The translations under genes and the position numbers were made by a program. A stretch of DNA of 64,000 bases from Gordonia zhaorongruii (GTDB lineage: Bacteria > Actinomycetota > Actinomycetes > Mycobacteriales > Mycobacteriaceae), in NCBI RefSeq assembly GCF_007559005.1, contig NZ_CP041763.1, positions 2,078,463-2,142,462 of the forward strand, in the 5' to 3' direction. This document shows, in pieces, positions 1 to 8,030 of the stretch; the first letter of the stretch is position 1, and each line of letters begins with the position of its first letter. The notes beneath the pieces are model-generated. The model saw nothing but the letters and a program-made list of their open reading frames with translations, did no database searches and was not told the origin of the DNA.

Positions 1-1
1 C

Positions 2-1123
2 GACTATGCGGCAACGTACTTCGATGCGATCACCGAATCGGTCGACGAGTACCGCGGCGCGGTCAGCGGCGGTGCGGACCACGAGCTGACGGCCGGTGAG
101 TGCGCCGAACTGGAGGCAACGCTCGCCGAGCGACTGACCGATGCCGCCGAGCAGCATTCGAGCCGGGCGGGGACGTTCGAGACCCGTGTGGTGAACCGGA
201 TGTCGGAGTTCAATCGGAACCACCCGGTACTCACGACCGAACTGGACGCCGACATCGCATCGGCGCAGGAGTACCGCGAATTGCATCGCCGTCTCGCCGA
301 AGACGATCTGCCCCGGTTCGAGAACGAGTTCAAGAGCTACCTGAACACGAACGCGATCCGTGACATCGCGATCTTCGCTGCCAAACTCAACAAGGAAGTG
401 CACCTGATCCACTCGAAGATCGACACGATCAACGAGTCGCTCGCCGGCATCGAGTACAACACCGGTCGGTACATCCGACTCGAGGTGAATCCGACGCAGT
501 CACAGGAGATCCGAGAGTTCCGCGCGGATCTGCGCCGGTGCAGCGATGGCGAGATGGAGCTGGGCACCGAGGAGGAGACGTACACCGAGGAGAAGTTCCT
601 GCTCGTCAAGGCGATCGTCGAACGCTTCCGTGGCCGCGAGGGTTTCGCCGAAATCGACCGTCGCTGGACCGAACTGGTGACCGACGTTCGCAACTGGGTG
701 ACGTTCGCCGCGTCGGAGCGACATACCGAGGACGATTCCGAGTACGAGAACTACACCGATTCGGACGGCAAATCGGGCGGCCAGAAGGAGAAGCTGGCGT
801 ACACGATACTGGCGGCGTCACTGGCGTACCAGTTCGACCTGAAGTGGGGCGCCACCATGTCCCGCGACTTCCGCTTCGTCGTCATCGACGAGGCGTTCGG
901 CCGGGGCTCGGACGACTCCGCCCGCTACGCCCTCTCCCTCTTCGCCCGACTGGGCCTGCAGCTCCTCATCGTCACCCCGCTGACGAAGATCTACACGATC
1001 GAGCCCTTCGTCTCCGCCGTCGGCTACGTCGAGAACCGCGGCGGAAACTACTCCCAACTCCAGTGCCTCACCATCGAGCAGTACCGGGAATCGAGAAAGG
1101 AGCGGGTGGCGCCGCCTTCGTAA
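2..1123 (+). CDS. JetC/MksB-like condensin ATPase, C-terminal part (Wadjet-type)
   Basis: Partial gene: the frame is open from base 2 and 373 codons plus a stop are visible. The first two thirds are charged and helical, as expected for the coiled-coil and head-proximal part of an SMC/MukB-like protein. The C-terminal head shows an ABC signature (SGGQKEKLAYT, about nt 772-804) and a Walker B run (FVVIDEAFGRGSD, about nt 871-909), then LLIVTPL. This combination is typical of the COG4913 family, the JetC/MksB/EptC ATPase of Wadjet systems, which with JetA and JetB form a condensin that recognises small circular DNA, cut by the nuclease JetD. No jetD follows; the next gene is a DUF2461 protein beyond a repeat. 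An SbcC-like nuclease subunit is the less likely alternative. Confidence 0.8.
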   Translation, partial: DYAATYFDAITESVDEYRGAVSGGADHELTAGECAELEATLAERLTDAAEQHSSRAGTFETRVVNRMSEFNRNHPVLTTELDADIASAQEYRELHRRLAEDDLPRFENEFKSYLNTNAIRDIAIFAAKLNKEVHLIHSKIDTINESLAGIEYNTGRYIRLEVNPTQSQEIREFRADLRRCSDGEMELGTEEETYTEEKFLLVKAIVERFRGREGFAEIDRRWTELVTDVRNWVTFAASERHTEDDSEYENYTDSDGKSGGQKEKLAYTILAASLAYQFDLKWGATMSRDFRFVVIDEAFGRGSDDSARYALSLFARLGLQLLIVTPLTKIYTIEPFVSAVGYVENRGGNYSQLQCLTIEQYRESRKERVAPPS

Positions 1124-1129
1124 CTCTCC

Positions 1130-1372
1130 ATCTTCACTGCTCGAGCGAGCTGCCCCCTCACTGCTCGAGCAAGCTCCCCCGCTACTCGAGCGAGCTCCCC
1201 CCGCTGCTCGAGGAAGCCTCCCCCTCGATAGCCGAGCAGCCGTCCCTCGATGACAGAGCACGCCTGGCTCCTCGATAGCCGAGCACTTCTCCCTCGATGA
1301 CAGAGCACGCCTGGCTCCTCGATAGCCGAGCACTCCTCCCTCGATGATTGAGCGAGCGCAGCGAGTCGAAAT
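1130..1372. repeat. composite tandem repeat after jetC
   Basis: The whole spacer between jetC and the DUF2461 gene is repetitive. It begins with four degenerate units of 21-24 bp, each carrying CTCGAG (at 1140, 1164, 1185, 1207). Two near-identical 47-bp units follow, starting at 1246 and 1293 (CTCGATGACAGAGCACGCCT at the head of each), and a third truncated unit at 1340 ends in GAGCGAGCGCAGCGAG then TCGAAA. The last motif recurs in the repeat at 53.4 kb. Translations of this segment give repetitive nonsense peptides in several frames, so it is not coding. Confidence 0.85.
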
Positions 1373-1415
1373 CACGGCGACAGATCCCCGAAATGGACCC
1401 CCGTACCCTGACTCC

Positions 1416-2042
1416 ATGCCCTTCCACGGTTTCCCAGTCGCCGCCCTCGACTTCTACGACGATCTCGAGGCCGACACTTCGAAGCCCTTCTGGGAGGCCA
1501 ACAAGCACATCTACACATCATCTGTCGCCGCCCCGATGAACGATCTCGCGGAAGCCCTTTCCGGTGAGTTCGGTGAACCGAAGGTTTTCCGCCCGTACCG
1601 CGACGTCCGATTCTCCAAGGACAAGACCCCCTACAAGACCCATCAGGGCCTGTTCTTCGCGCACGGTCCGGCGACCGGCTACTACGTGCAGATCGGTGCG
1701 CCGGGGGTGATGGTCGCTGCCGGCTTCTATCACGCCGAAGCGGACCGCCTAGCCGCACTCCGCACCGCCATCGACACCGAAGCCCATGGGAAGGAACTCG
1801 AACGTCTCCTCCAGAAGCTCACGAGATCCGGGTGGACAGTCGGCGGCGACACGCTCAAGACCGCGCCGCGAGGCTGGCCGAAGGACCATCCGCGAATCGA
1901 GCTGCTGCGGCACAAGTCGCTCACGGTCAGCCGCGATTACGGCTTCGAGGACATAGTCCACTCCCCCGAGCTTCTCGACCAGGTCCGCGAACACTGGCGT
2001 CAGGCGACGCCGCTCGTCGATTGGGCTGTCGCCCACGGCTGA
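1416..2042 (+). CDS. DUF2461 / TIGR02453 family protein
   Basis: A 208-residue soluble protein of unknown function. The N-terminus (MPFHGFP, then FYDDLEADTSKPFWEANK) and the central RDVRFSKDKTPYKTH block are the hallmark conserved stretches of the DUF2461 (TIGR02453) family, widespread in bacteria without an assigned activity. The length is close to the family's usual 210-230 residues. The frame extends upstream into the repeat, but the ATG at 1416 is where family similarity begins, so it is preferred. The gene is alone and converges on the YigZ-family gene with 17 bp between stops. Confidence 0.85.
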   Translation: MPFHGFPVAALDFYDDLEADTSKPFWEANKHIYTSSVAAPMNDLAEALSGEFGEPKVFRPYRDVRFSKDKTPYKTHQGLFFAHGPATGYYVQIGAPGVMVAAGFYHAEADRLAALRTAIDTEAHGKELERLLQKLTRSGWTVGGDTLKTAPRGWPKDHPRIELLRHKSLTVSRDYGFEDIVHSPELLDQVREHWRQATPLVDWAVAHG

Positions 2043-2059
2043 GCACTGCCTCGGCCCTG

Positions 2060-2707
2060 TCACCGGCCGGCGCGTACATCCACCCACTGAGTCCCGCTCG
2101 GCTCGACGTGCGCAGACCCAGCAGTCGAGGCCGCAACCGCTGCCTCTGCATCGGCCAGATCCGACGTCGCGAGCAGGAGTGTCGCCTGGGCCGCGTACTC
2201 GGTCTCGAGCACTGCTATGCCACGGGCACGCAGCTCGGCTTCCACGCGACCCGCATCCGCGTGCGGAAGGCTCACCCTCGAGAGGGTCCGCTGCTCCCGC
2301 CGAATCACCGTCGCCGATTCGAGCGCGCTCGCGACGGCATCGCCGTACGCACGCACCAACCCGCCGGCGCCGAGGAGTGTGCCACCGAACCAGCGGACGA
2401 CAACGGTCGCCACATCACTGAGTTCGGCTCCGCGTAGGACGTCGAGCATCGGCGCGCCAGCTGTCCCCGACGGTTCGCCGTCGTCGTTGCTGCGCATCGT
2501 CTCTGCCCGCGGCCCGAGAATGAACGCCGAGCAATGATGACGCGCATCATGGTGCTCGCGTCGCAACTCCGCGAGTAGTGCGCGGGCGGCGTCCTCCGTA
2601 TCGACCCGGCGCACGACGGCGAGGAACCTGGACCGCTTCACGTCGACCTGACCGATCGCGTCGGCCGGCCCGGCAACAGTGAAGTACGGAGGTTCGGTCA
2701 CCTCCAC
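2060..2707 (-). CDS. YigZ / IMPACT family protein (UPF0029)
   Basis: A 215-residue protein with the two-domain YigZ layout. The N-terminal UPF0029 domain carries the conserved run KRSRFLAVV, then HHCSAFILG, then NDDGEPSGTAGAPML, and VVVRWFGGTLLGAGGLVRAY. The C-terminal part (from about residue 140) fits the small ferredoxin-like DUF1949 domain. Bacterial YigZ proteins resemble eukaryotic IMPACT, which modulates translation under amino-acid starvation; the bacterial role is unsettled. The start is a GTG at 2707; an ATG two bases upstream is out of frame. Confidence 0.88.
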   Translation of the reverse strand: MEVTEPPYFTVAGPADAIGQVDVKRSRFLAVVRRVDTEDAARALLAELRREHHDARHHCSAFILGPRAETMRSNDDGEPSGTAGAPMLDVLRGAELSDVATVVVRWFGGTLLGAGGLVRAYGDAVASALESATVIRREQRTLSRVSLPHADAGRVEAELRARGIAVLETEYAAQATLLLATSDLADAEAAVAASTAGSAHVEPSGTQWVDVRAGR

Positions 2708-2797
2708 ATGGTTTCAGATCGAGTCGGACGCAGCTGAAGCCGCCGCGGCCGGAACTGGGCTAACGTCCAGGTACTGACTCGTCATTGTGAGGTGCGT

Positions 2798-3439
2798 ATG
2801 AAAACCATGCGGGCGCTCCGGATCCTCGCGGGATTCCTCGCGGTGGTCATCGTGGTGGTGATTCTCTGGGTCGACCTGGCCACCGACCTGTGGCAGAAGT
2901 ACGTCGTCATGTCGGGTCTCGCCGCCGGTCTCGTCACGTTCGTGTTGACGGTGTTCGTCGTCGACAAGGTGATCGCCCGGTCGGCACACGAACGGTGGGA
3001 ACCGGTCACGCTGCTCGCATTGGGCGACCTGCGGCGACGGATCGCGCCTGCGGGCCCCGAGGGCACTGCTCTTCAGGACGAGCATCTGCTCTCAGATCCG
3101 GATGCGATCGCGATCGCCCTCGAGCGTGAGCGTGACTCGATCAGTATCGCGATGGCCCGATGGGCATCGTTTCTGGCGGTGAGCGCAGACGTCGCCGACA
3201 TCATGGATGCGGCGGCCGATTTCGCCCTCGAACTCGATGCTCTCGACGATCTGGTTGCGGCACGTCGTCCCCCCTCAAATGATCCCGAGGTCGCGGCTGG
3301 GCTCGCAGCACTTGAGCGAGCACGCGGATCACTTCTGGAAGCGATCGATGAGGTCTTGGTTACGCACAGCGGATACCGGCGGTCCACCGCCCTACGAAGC
3401 CGGCGACTTCAGACTGCGCCTAAACCGAGTATTCCCTGA
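2798..3439 (+). CDS. small membrane protein of unknown function
   Basis: A 213-residue protein I do not recognise. The N-terminus holds two hydrophobic helices (about residues 5-25, LAGFLAVVIVVVILWV, and 33-53, VVMSGLAAGLVTFVLTVFVV). A cytoplasm-like soluble part rich in Arg, Asp and Ala, probably helical, follows. ATG 2798 is preferred over the in-frame GTG at 2792 because GAGG lies six bases before it. The gene converges with the SGNH hydrolase, the stops being 16 bp apart. No catalytic motif is visible. Confidence 0.65.
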   Translation: MKTMRALRILAGFLAVVIVVVILWVDLATDLWQKYVVMSGLAAGLVTFVLTVFVVDKVIARSAHERWEPVTLLALGDLRRRIAPAGPEGTALQDEHLLSDPDAIAIALERERDSISIAMARWASFLAVSADVADIMDAAADFALELDALDDLVAARRPPSNDPEVAAGLAALERARGSLLEAIDEVLVTHSGYRRSTALRSRRLQTAPKPSIP

Positions 3440-3455
3440 GTCACTCAGTCCGGCC

Positions 3456-4838
3456 TCACCGCACCCCCGCCTCGATCAGCGCAGCCTGATCAGCGATCGC
3501 GATCGCCAACCCACCGGCAGTCGTCGGGTGCAGCGGGGCATTCCCGTCCATACCCTGCACGAAAGGCTCCGGCGAGCAGAGTCCATGGCCATCGAAGGAC
3601 GGCTTCGCCGTGTGGAACGACGCTGCCTCGGCGCCCTCGGCGAGAACTGTGTTCAGGGAACCGAGCCAGCCGCGCAGAAGGTCGACCTTCTCCTCCGTGA
3701 TTCCCAGATCTCGAACGCACTGAGTGTCGCCCGGCAGCGGATCGTAGTACTGGTTGATGATCACCGTCGGCGGATCCGGCAGTGACCGCAGCCGCATCAG
3801 CAACACCAGGTAGTCCCGCGCGAAGGATTCGATCCGCTGGTGGAAGTAGGCGTCGCCCGCGGCACCGCCGCAGTCCGGGAGCGCAGCACACGCGCCGACC
3901 ATGTGCGACCAGCCGACATCATTGGCGCCGACGCTGATGATCAGTGCGCTCGGGCCCGCCTCCAGCGCCGCTGACAACTGCGGCGGAAGCACTGTGTCGC
4001 CCCGATTCTGCTCGCCGAGGAGACCGGCACGAAGGGTCGCACTGCTGCACGCCAGATTCGTGATCTGCCAGTCCGATGCCCTGCCGAGGGCAACCGGGAA
4101 CGCCCCACTGGTCCGCTCGCAGGCGGTGTCGTCCGGAGTGGCATCTCGCAGCGGCGGATTGCCGATACCGGCAGCCGTCGAGTCACCGATGACCACCACC
4201 TTGCCCGATGTCACTGCCGGCGTCGTCTGCGGCCCCGACTCCGTGATGGGTGCAGCGCCGAGCAGCGATGCCAGCGAGGTGATCCCCCGCAATTGGTCGG
4301 CTGCGGAGAAGGCGGTCGCGAGAACGGCGCCGACGTTCAGTGCTACGGCGAGCAGCACTCCGACCGACACCATCGCGACGGATGCGCGGACGGAGCGCCG
4401 CTGCCACCCGGCCACCGCGCCCATCAGCACCAGCGACACCCCGATCACGATGAGCACCTGGATGATCAGATAGTTCCGCCAGCCGCTGACCAGTGCGTCC
4501 CGCAATTCGTTCTGCGCATCCTGACGGGCGGAGTCCTGACGGGCGGGGTCCTGGCTGCCGGGTCCGATCAGATCCGTCAACTGCTCGGACAGACGTAGGT
4601 CGGTCAGTTCGAGTCGCGGCCGAACCGGCCCGGGGAAGTCGATCGCGGTGGGCAGACGCTCACCGAACAAGTCGACCTCACCAGGTCCGCTGAAGGAGGC
4701 TGACGGCGCCGCCGCGCCCACACGGACGGTCTGCCCGACCGCATCAGCCGACTGCATCGGGGTGAGCCACAACGAGGTCGCGATCGCGATGGCCGCCACC
4801 ACGAGCATCACAACGACGTTGACGACCCGCTTCAGCAT
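3456..4838 (-). CDS. membrane-anchored SGNH/GDSL hydrolase
   Basis: A 460-residue protein with an N-terminal helix (about residues 5-22) and two further hydrophobic segments (about 118-140, LIIQVLIVIGVSLVLMGAV, and 151-175). A C-terminal SGNH esterase domain follows. Catalytic blocks are clear: block I VVVIGDSTAAGIG (Ser near residue 217), block III ISVGANDVGWSH with the oxyanion Asn, and block V with LHPTTAG near the C-terminus supplying His. Six or more Cys in the hydrolase domain (ACERT, LACSS, GACAALPDCGG, TQCV, GLC) suggest disulfides and an extracytoplasmic location. The substrate is probably a cell-envelope ester; this is inferred from topology only. Confidence 0.85.
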   Translation of the reverse strand: MLKRVVNVVVMLVVAAIAIATSLWLTPMQSADAVGQTVRVGAAAPSASFSGPGEVDLFGERLPTAIDFPGPVRPRLELTDLRLSEQLTDLIGPGSQDPARQDSARQDAQNELRDALVSGWRNYLIIQVLIVIGVSLVLMGAVAGWQRRSVRASVAMVSVGVLLAVALNVGAVLATAFSAADQLRGITSLASLLGAAPITESGPQTTPAVTSGKVVVIGDSTAAGIGNPPLRDATPDDTACERTSGAFPVALGRASDWQITNLACSSATLRAGLLGEQNRGDTVLPPQLSAALEAGPSALIISVGANDVGWSHMVGACAALPDCGGAAGDAYFHQRIESFARDYLVLLMRLRSLPDPPTVIINQYYDPLPGDTQCVRDLGITEEKVDLLRGWLGSLNTVLAEGAEAASFHTAKPSFDGHGLCSPEPFVQGMDGNAPLHPTTAGGLAIAIADQAALIEAGVR

Positions 4839-4923
4839 GGGCCGAGCATGACATGGTCGTCGGACAGTCCGCAGTCAGTCATCACCCGTGCGAGACGCCG
4901 GGGTCGAGACGACATCCGCTCAG

Positions 4924-5430
4924 TCACGATGCACGCCGCAGATAGTCGCGCATCTCGTCCGCGGTGCGGTCGTCGAATGCCACCAACATGACCTCGCGAA
5001 CCTCCGCCTCGGAGGCTGCGACACTGTCGATCGCGGCCGCGATCGCATCCCCGCGCGGCCACCCGTAGACACCGGCACTGATCAACGGAAACGCGACAGT
5101 CCCCGCACCGAGCAGATCGGCCACCTCCAGGCTCCGCCGATAGCAGCTTTCGAGCAGACCCCGATCCCGCTGCCCGGCCGCATGATTGGGGCCGACCGTG
5201 TGGATCACATACTGCGCCGGCATGTTCCCAGCAGTCGTGAATCCGGCGTCGCCCGTGTCGAGTCCGTCCGGGAATCGTTCGATGCAGTCCCGCAGGATCT
5301 CCGATCCTCCGGCCCGGTGGATCGCGCCGTCGACTCCCCCGCCACCGCGCATCGCGCGGCTCGCAGCGTTGACGATCGCGTCGACGTCGAGCGCAGTGAT
5401 GTCACCGTGAACGACCGTGATGGCAGGCAT
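4924..5430 (-). CDS. macrodomain protein (ADP-ribose/OAADPr-type hydrolase)
   Basis: A 168-residue single macrodomain, the full usual length. The N-terminal GDITALDVDAIVNAAS segment contains the Asp and Asn that contact ADP-ribose. MRGGGGVDGAIHRAGG is the catalytic loop of MacroD-type enzymes, and YVIHTVGPN and FPLISAGVYGWP are the phosphate-binding stretches. MacroD proteins remove ADP-ribose from proteins, nucleic acids or O-acetyl-ADP-ribose. No ADP-ribosyltransferase is adjacent, so the physiological partner is unknown. Confidence 0.9.
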   Translation of the reverse strand: MPAITVVHGDITALDVDAIVNAASRAMRGGGGVDGAIHRAGGSEILRDCIERFPDGLDTGDAGFTTAGNMPAQYVIHTVGPNHAAGQRDRGLLESCYRRSLEVADLLGAGTVAFPLISAGVYGWPRGDAIAAAIDSVAASEAEVREVMLVAFDDRTADEMRDYLRRAS

Positions 5431-5467
5431 GACCTGAGTCTGTCACCGACAATCGGCACGCACCAGG

Positions 5468-6468
5468 TCACCGGGCGGGCGGGATACCACCGCTCGGCGG
5501 GCCGGGAGGCGGACCGCCCTTTCCGCCGGGTCCACCTGGGCCGCCTCCTGCGTCGGCCTCCGGCTTCGTCCTCGTATCAACGCGCACCGGCAGCGTCGCC
5601 GTGTATCCAGAGACCGCGTTGCCCATCACCTTCGCGACCTGAGACTTCCCATTGTCATCACCGAACACGTTGTCGGTCGCCAGCGTGATGCGCGCCAGGT
5701 TCTTCGCCGAGCCCCCGTACTCCGAGCGCTTGTAGACGACGTCGCACATCGCCTTCGGGAGCGCGAGCTGCGAGGTGGCGATGGCCTCGGTGTGGTCGGT
5801 GATCGACCCGACGTCGGGGTAGACCTCGAAATGAACGTGCGGCCAGCGGCCCGGATAGCAGGCGGGGACGATCGAGGTGAACGTGACGGCGCCGTCCTCG
5901 TCGGCGACCTGTACGCCACGCAGATAGGTCTCGTTCTCGATGCCCTCGGAGTACAGCGAGTACTCGCCCTTCGCATTGCAGTGCCACACGTAGACGGCGA
6001 CGTTCTGGAACGGCTGCTCCCGCCGGCGATGTCGGTGACGTTCAGGGTGAAGGTCAGTGGCACGCCTTCGGCGGTGGCGCCCCCTCCGATGCTCGATCGA
6101 ATGTCCCTTCGCACGATGCCCGCGCGGTGCAGCACGTCCGGACCGTTCGATCCGTCGCCCGGGTACGGCCCCGCTGTCTCGTCCGGAATCTCACCGGCCG
6201 CAGAATCGGCCGACGACCCACCCGACGCGCCTTCTCCCGAATCCCGCGAGCACGCGGCCAGCAATGCAGTAGTGGTCCCGACGCCGAACAGCGCAAGGAC
6301 GTTGCGCCTGGTGACCAGTGTCTGGATGTCGAAGGACGCTCCCTGATCGACGATCTCATCGGCGGCGTGGTGGAGCAGTCGTCCTTCGTAGGCGGGACCG
6401 TCGGGAGTCTGCTCTACCGCCGGCCAGCGGCCTATCGGGCCGCGTCTGGGTCCTGTATGGGGTGTCAT
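5468..6468 (-). pseudogene. Tat-lipoprotein intradiol ring-cleavage dioxygenase, frameshifted
   Basis: Two overlapping frames together make one intradiol dioxygenase. The first part runs from 6468 to about 6020: leader, a twin-arginine motif (TRRNVLALFG), a lipobox (LLAAC) and a dioxygenase start (DETAGPYPGDGSNGPDVL ... FTLNVTDIAGG). The second, from about 6016 to 5468, continues with VAVYVWHCNAKGEYSLYSEG, CYPGRWPHVHFEVYP (iron-ligand His region) and RSEYGG. The join is near 6017-6024, where adding one G to the run GGCGGGAG restores a single frame. The span is 1001 nt, one base short of 334 codons. It is either a true pseudogene or a base lost in sequencing. The long N-terminus before the Tat motif is usual in this family. 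Confidence 0.82.
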
Positions 6469-6533
6469 GCGTCGACTATCGCAGCGCAGACCGGTCGCAA
6501 GCTGCCTGTTCGCTGTGAGTGCGCTGGGAGTGG

Positions 6534-7019
6534 CTACCCGTCGGCAGCATCCAGGCGCTCAGCCACTTCTTCCGGGAATCCGCCTGTCGCGATCGGTCCC
6601 CAACGGGTCGGCGTCACGCGGATCAGCGACTTGTTCTGCAACCGCATCGCCGCGCGGTACTCGTCCCAGTCCGGGTGCTCGCCCGAGATACTGCGAAAGT
6701 AGTCGACCAGCGCGTCCTCCGACTCGGGCATGTCGAGGACCTCCGCGGTGCCGTCGACCTGAACCCACGCGGCGTTGAACTTCTCGGACAGGACCAGCAG
6801 GCTGACGTGCGGCGCACGCTTGGCATTGGCCGTCTTCGCACGGCCCGGGTACGTCGCGATGACGATCCGACCGTCGTTGTCGACGCCCGCCGTCACCGGT
6901 GACATCTGCGGCGAGCCGTCGCGCCGGGTGGTCGTGAGAATCATCTGGTGACGGGGCCGGACGAAGTCGAGGAGGTCGTTGCGGTCGACATCAGTGTTGG
7001 TTGCGATGCTGCGTGCCAT
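6534..7019 (-). CDS. PPOX-class, probably F420-dependent oxidoreductase
   Basis: A 161-residue split-barrel flavin/F420-binding protein. LLDFVRPRHQMILTTTRRDG, PVTAGVDNDGRIVIATY and KTANAKRAPHVSLLVLS are the conserved strands of the pyridoxamine-phosphate-oxidase-like fold. WVQVDGTAEVL and RLQNKSLIRVTPTRWG lie later. In Mycobacteriales this small subgroup mostly uses F420; the cofactor cannot be read from the sequence alone. The ATG at 7019 fits the family N-terminus; the frame continues upstream but without family similarity. Confidence 0.82.
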   Translation of the reverse strand: MARSIATNTDVDRNDLLDFVRPRHQMILTTTRRDGSPQMSPVTAGVDNDGRIVIATYPGRAKTANAKRAPHVSLLVLSEKFNAAWVQVDGTAEVLDMPESEDALVDYFRSISGEHPDWDEYRAAMRLQNKSLIRVTPTRWGPIATGGFPEEVAERLDAADG

Positions 7020-7126
7020 GGGTTCGACGGTACTGAGGTATCGACACCGTGGCAGCGGTATCGACCCGTGACAGCCGACTTGAGGTGATCGGCGTCCGCT
7101 GCCCTGATCGGCTGCCCGGCCCACCC

Positions 7127-7151
7127 TGCATCCGCCCCGATGTCGGATGCA
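7127..7151. promoter_or_regulatory. 8-bp inverted repeat upstream of the H1-like gene
   Basis: TGCATCCG and CGGATGCA form perfect 8-bp arms around a 9-base centre in the 175-bp divergent spacer between the PPOX gene and the gene at 7195. It lies 44 bp before that start and could be an operator. No regulator is suggested by the sequence itself. Confidence 0.3.
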
Positions 7152-7194
7152 TGTGGGATGTTGGTAGCGCATCCATTCACGAGGAGATCCCGCC

Positions 7195-7899
7195 ATGCCA
7201 CCGCGCCGCCGCTCGCAATCCGCGACCCCGTCGCTCACCGCCGACGACCTCGCCCGCCTGACCGCCGCCGTCGCAGAGGGACGACGAGCGACGGTGTACC
7301 TGCGAGAAGCAGTGCCTGGTCTCGGCTTGGAGGCCGGCAGTTCGGCCCGCGTCCTGTCGGTAGCCGGCACTGCTGTGACCGTGAAGCCGCGCGGTGTCGA
7401 CGACGAACTTCCCTACGAGGCCGACGAACTGCGGATCACCAAGAACGCTCCCCCGAAACCCGCGGCTAGGAAGCCTGCGCCGAAGAAGCCGGCAGCTCCC
7501 AAGAAGCCGGCAGCTAAGAAGAGTTCCGCGACAACTGCTCCGCGTACTGGTGCGCCCGAGCCCGCCGAGGCCGCACCAACCGTCGCCCCTCGCAGACCCA
7601 CCGTCAAACGCACATCGACCAGAACCGCGAAGTCCGTGAGCGTCACCGTCTACGGCTCCGCAGATAACGAATGGTTCGTCGCCATGACCCGTGGCACCAC
7701 TAAACCGCCGCGCGCCCGAGCCGTGGCGCCCGAGGCCGTCGACGCCGCCATGCGCGAACTCGGCGACACCATCGCGCACGATGCGGTGGCCTCGGTGATG
7801 AGTGCGGCGCGCGAGGACGCCAAACGCCGCGTAGACGAACTCAGCCGGGAACTCGAAGCGGCCCGGCAGGCCCTGGCAGTGCTCGACAGCACCGACTGA
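7195..7899 (+). CDS. protein with histone-H1-like Lys/Ala/Pro linker (DUF6319-like)
   Basis: A 234-residue protein in three parts. Residues 1-85 are a compact domain starting PPRRRSQ with LTADDLARLTAAVAEGRRATVYLREAVPG. Residues 85-140 are a low-complexity basic linker of PKKPA/AKK units like the tails of bacterial H1/HU-type DNA-binding proteins. From about 148 to the end is a second domain (VSVTVYGSADNEWFVAM, then an amphipathic helix AAREDAKRRVDELSRELEAA). It probably belongs to an actinobacterial family of unknown function (DUF6319, from memory). Binding to DNA or RNA is inferred from the linker only. AGGAG lies nine bases before ATG 7195. Confidence 0.65.
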   Translation: MPPRRRSQSATPSLTADDLARLTAAVAEGRRATVYLREAVPGLGLEAGSSARVLSVAGTAVTVKPRGVDDELPYEADELRITKNAPPKPAARKPAPKKPAAPKKPAAKKSSATTAPRTGAPEPAEAAPTVAPRRPTVKRTSTRTAKSVSVTVYGSADNEWFVAMTRGTTKPPRARAVAPEAVDAAMRELGDTIAHDAVASVMSAAREDAKRRVDELSRELEAARQALAVLDSTD

Positions 7900-7906
7900 A
7901 CGGCTC

Positions 7907-7957
7907 ACCGGATCAGTCCGGTTGGGTTACCAATTGCGGATTCGGCGATAGCGCCGA
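7907..7957 (+). terminator. two consecutive short hairpins
   Basis: ACCGGA-tcag-TCCGGT (7907-7922) and TCGGCG-atag-CGCCGA (7942-7957) are perfect 6-bp stems between the stop of the H1-like gene and poxB. No U-tract follows, which is common in GC-rich actinobacteria. They are probably terminators, but the stems are short. Confidence 0.4.
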
Positions 7958-8030
7958 GTCCCGTCCTCGATAGCGACGCGGGTCTACCCTGGGCACTGTC
8001 AGCCAGACCCGAGTCACGCTAGGGGAACGC

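Noticed and set aside
1048..1508. Short proteins with repeated LSRSQACSVIEG-type text
   Set aside because: They are translations of the tandem DNA repeat after jetC, on both strands, with no ribosome site and no conserved ends.
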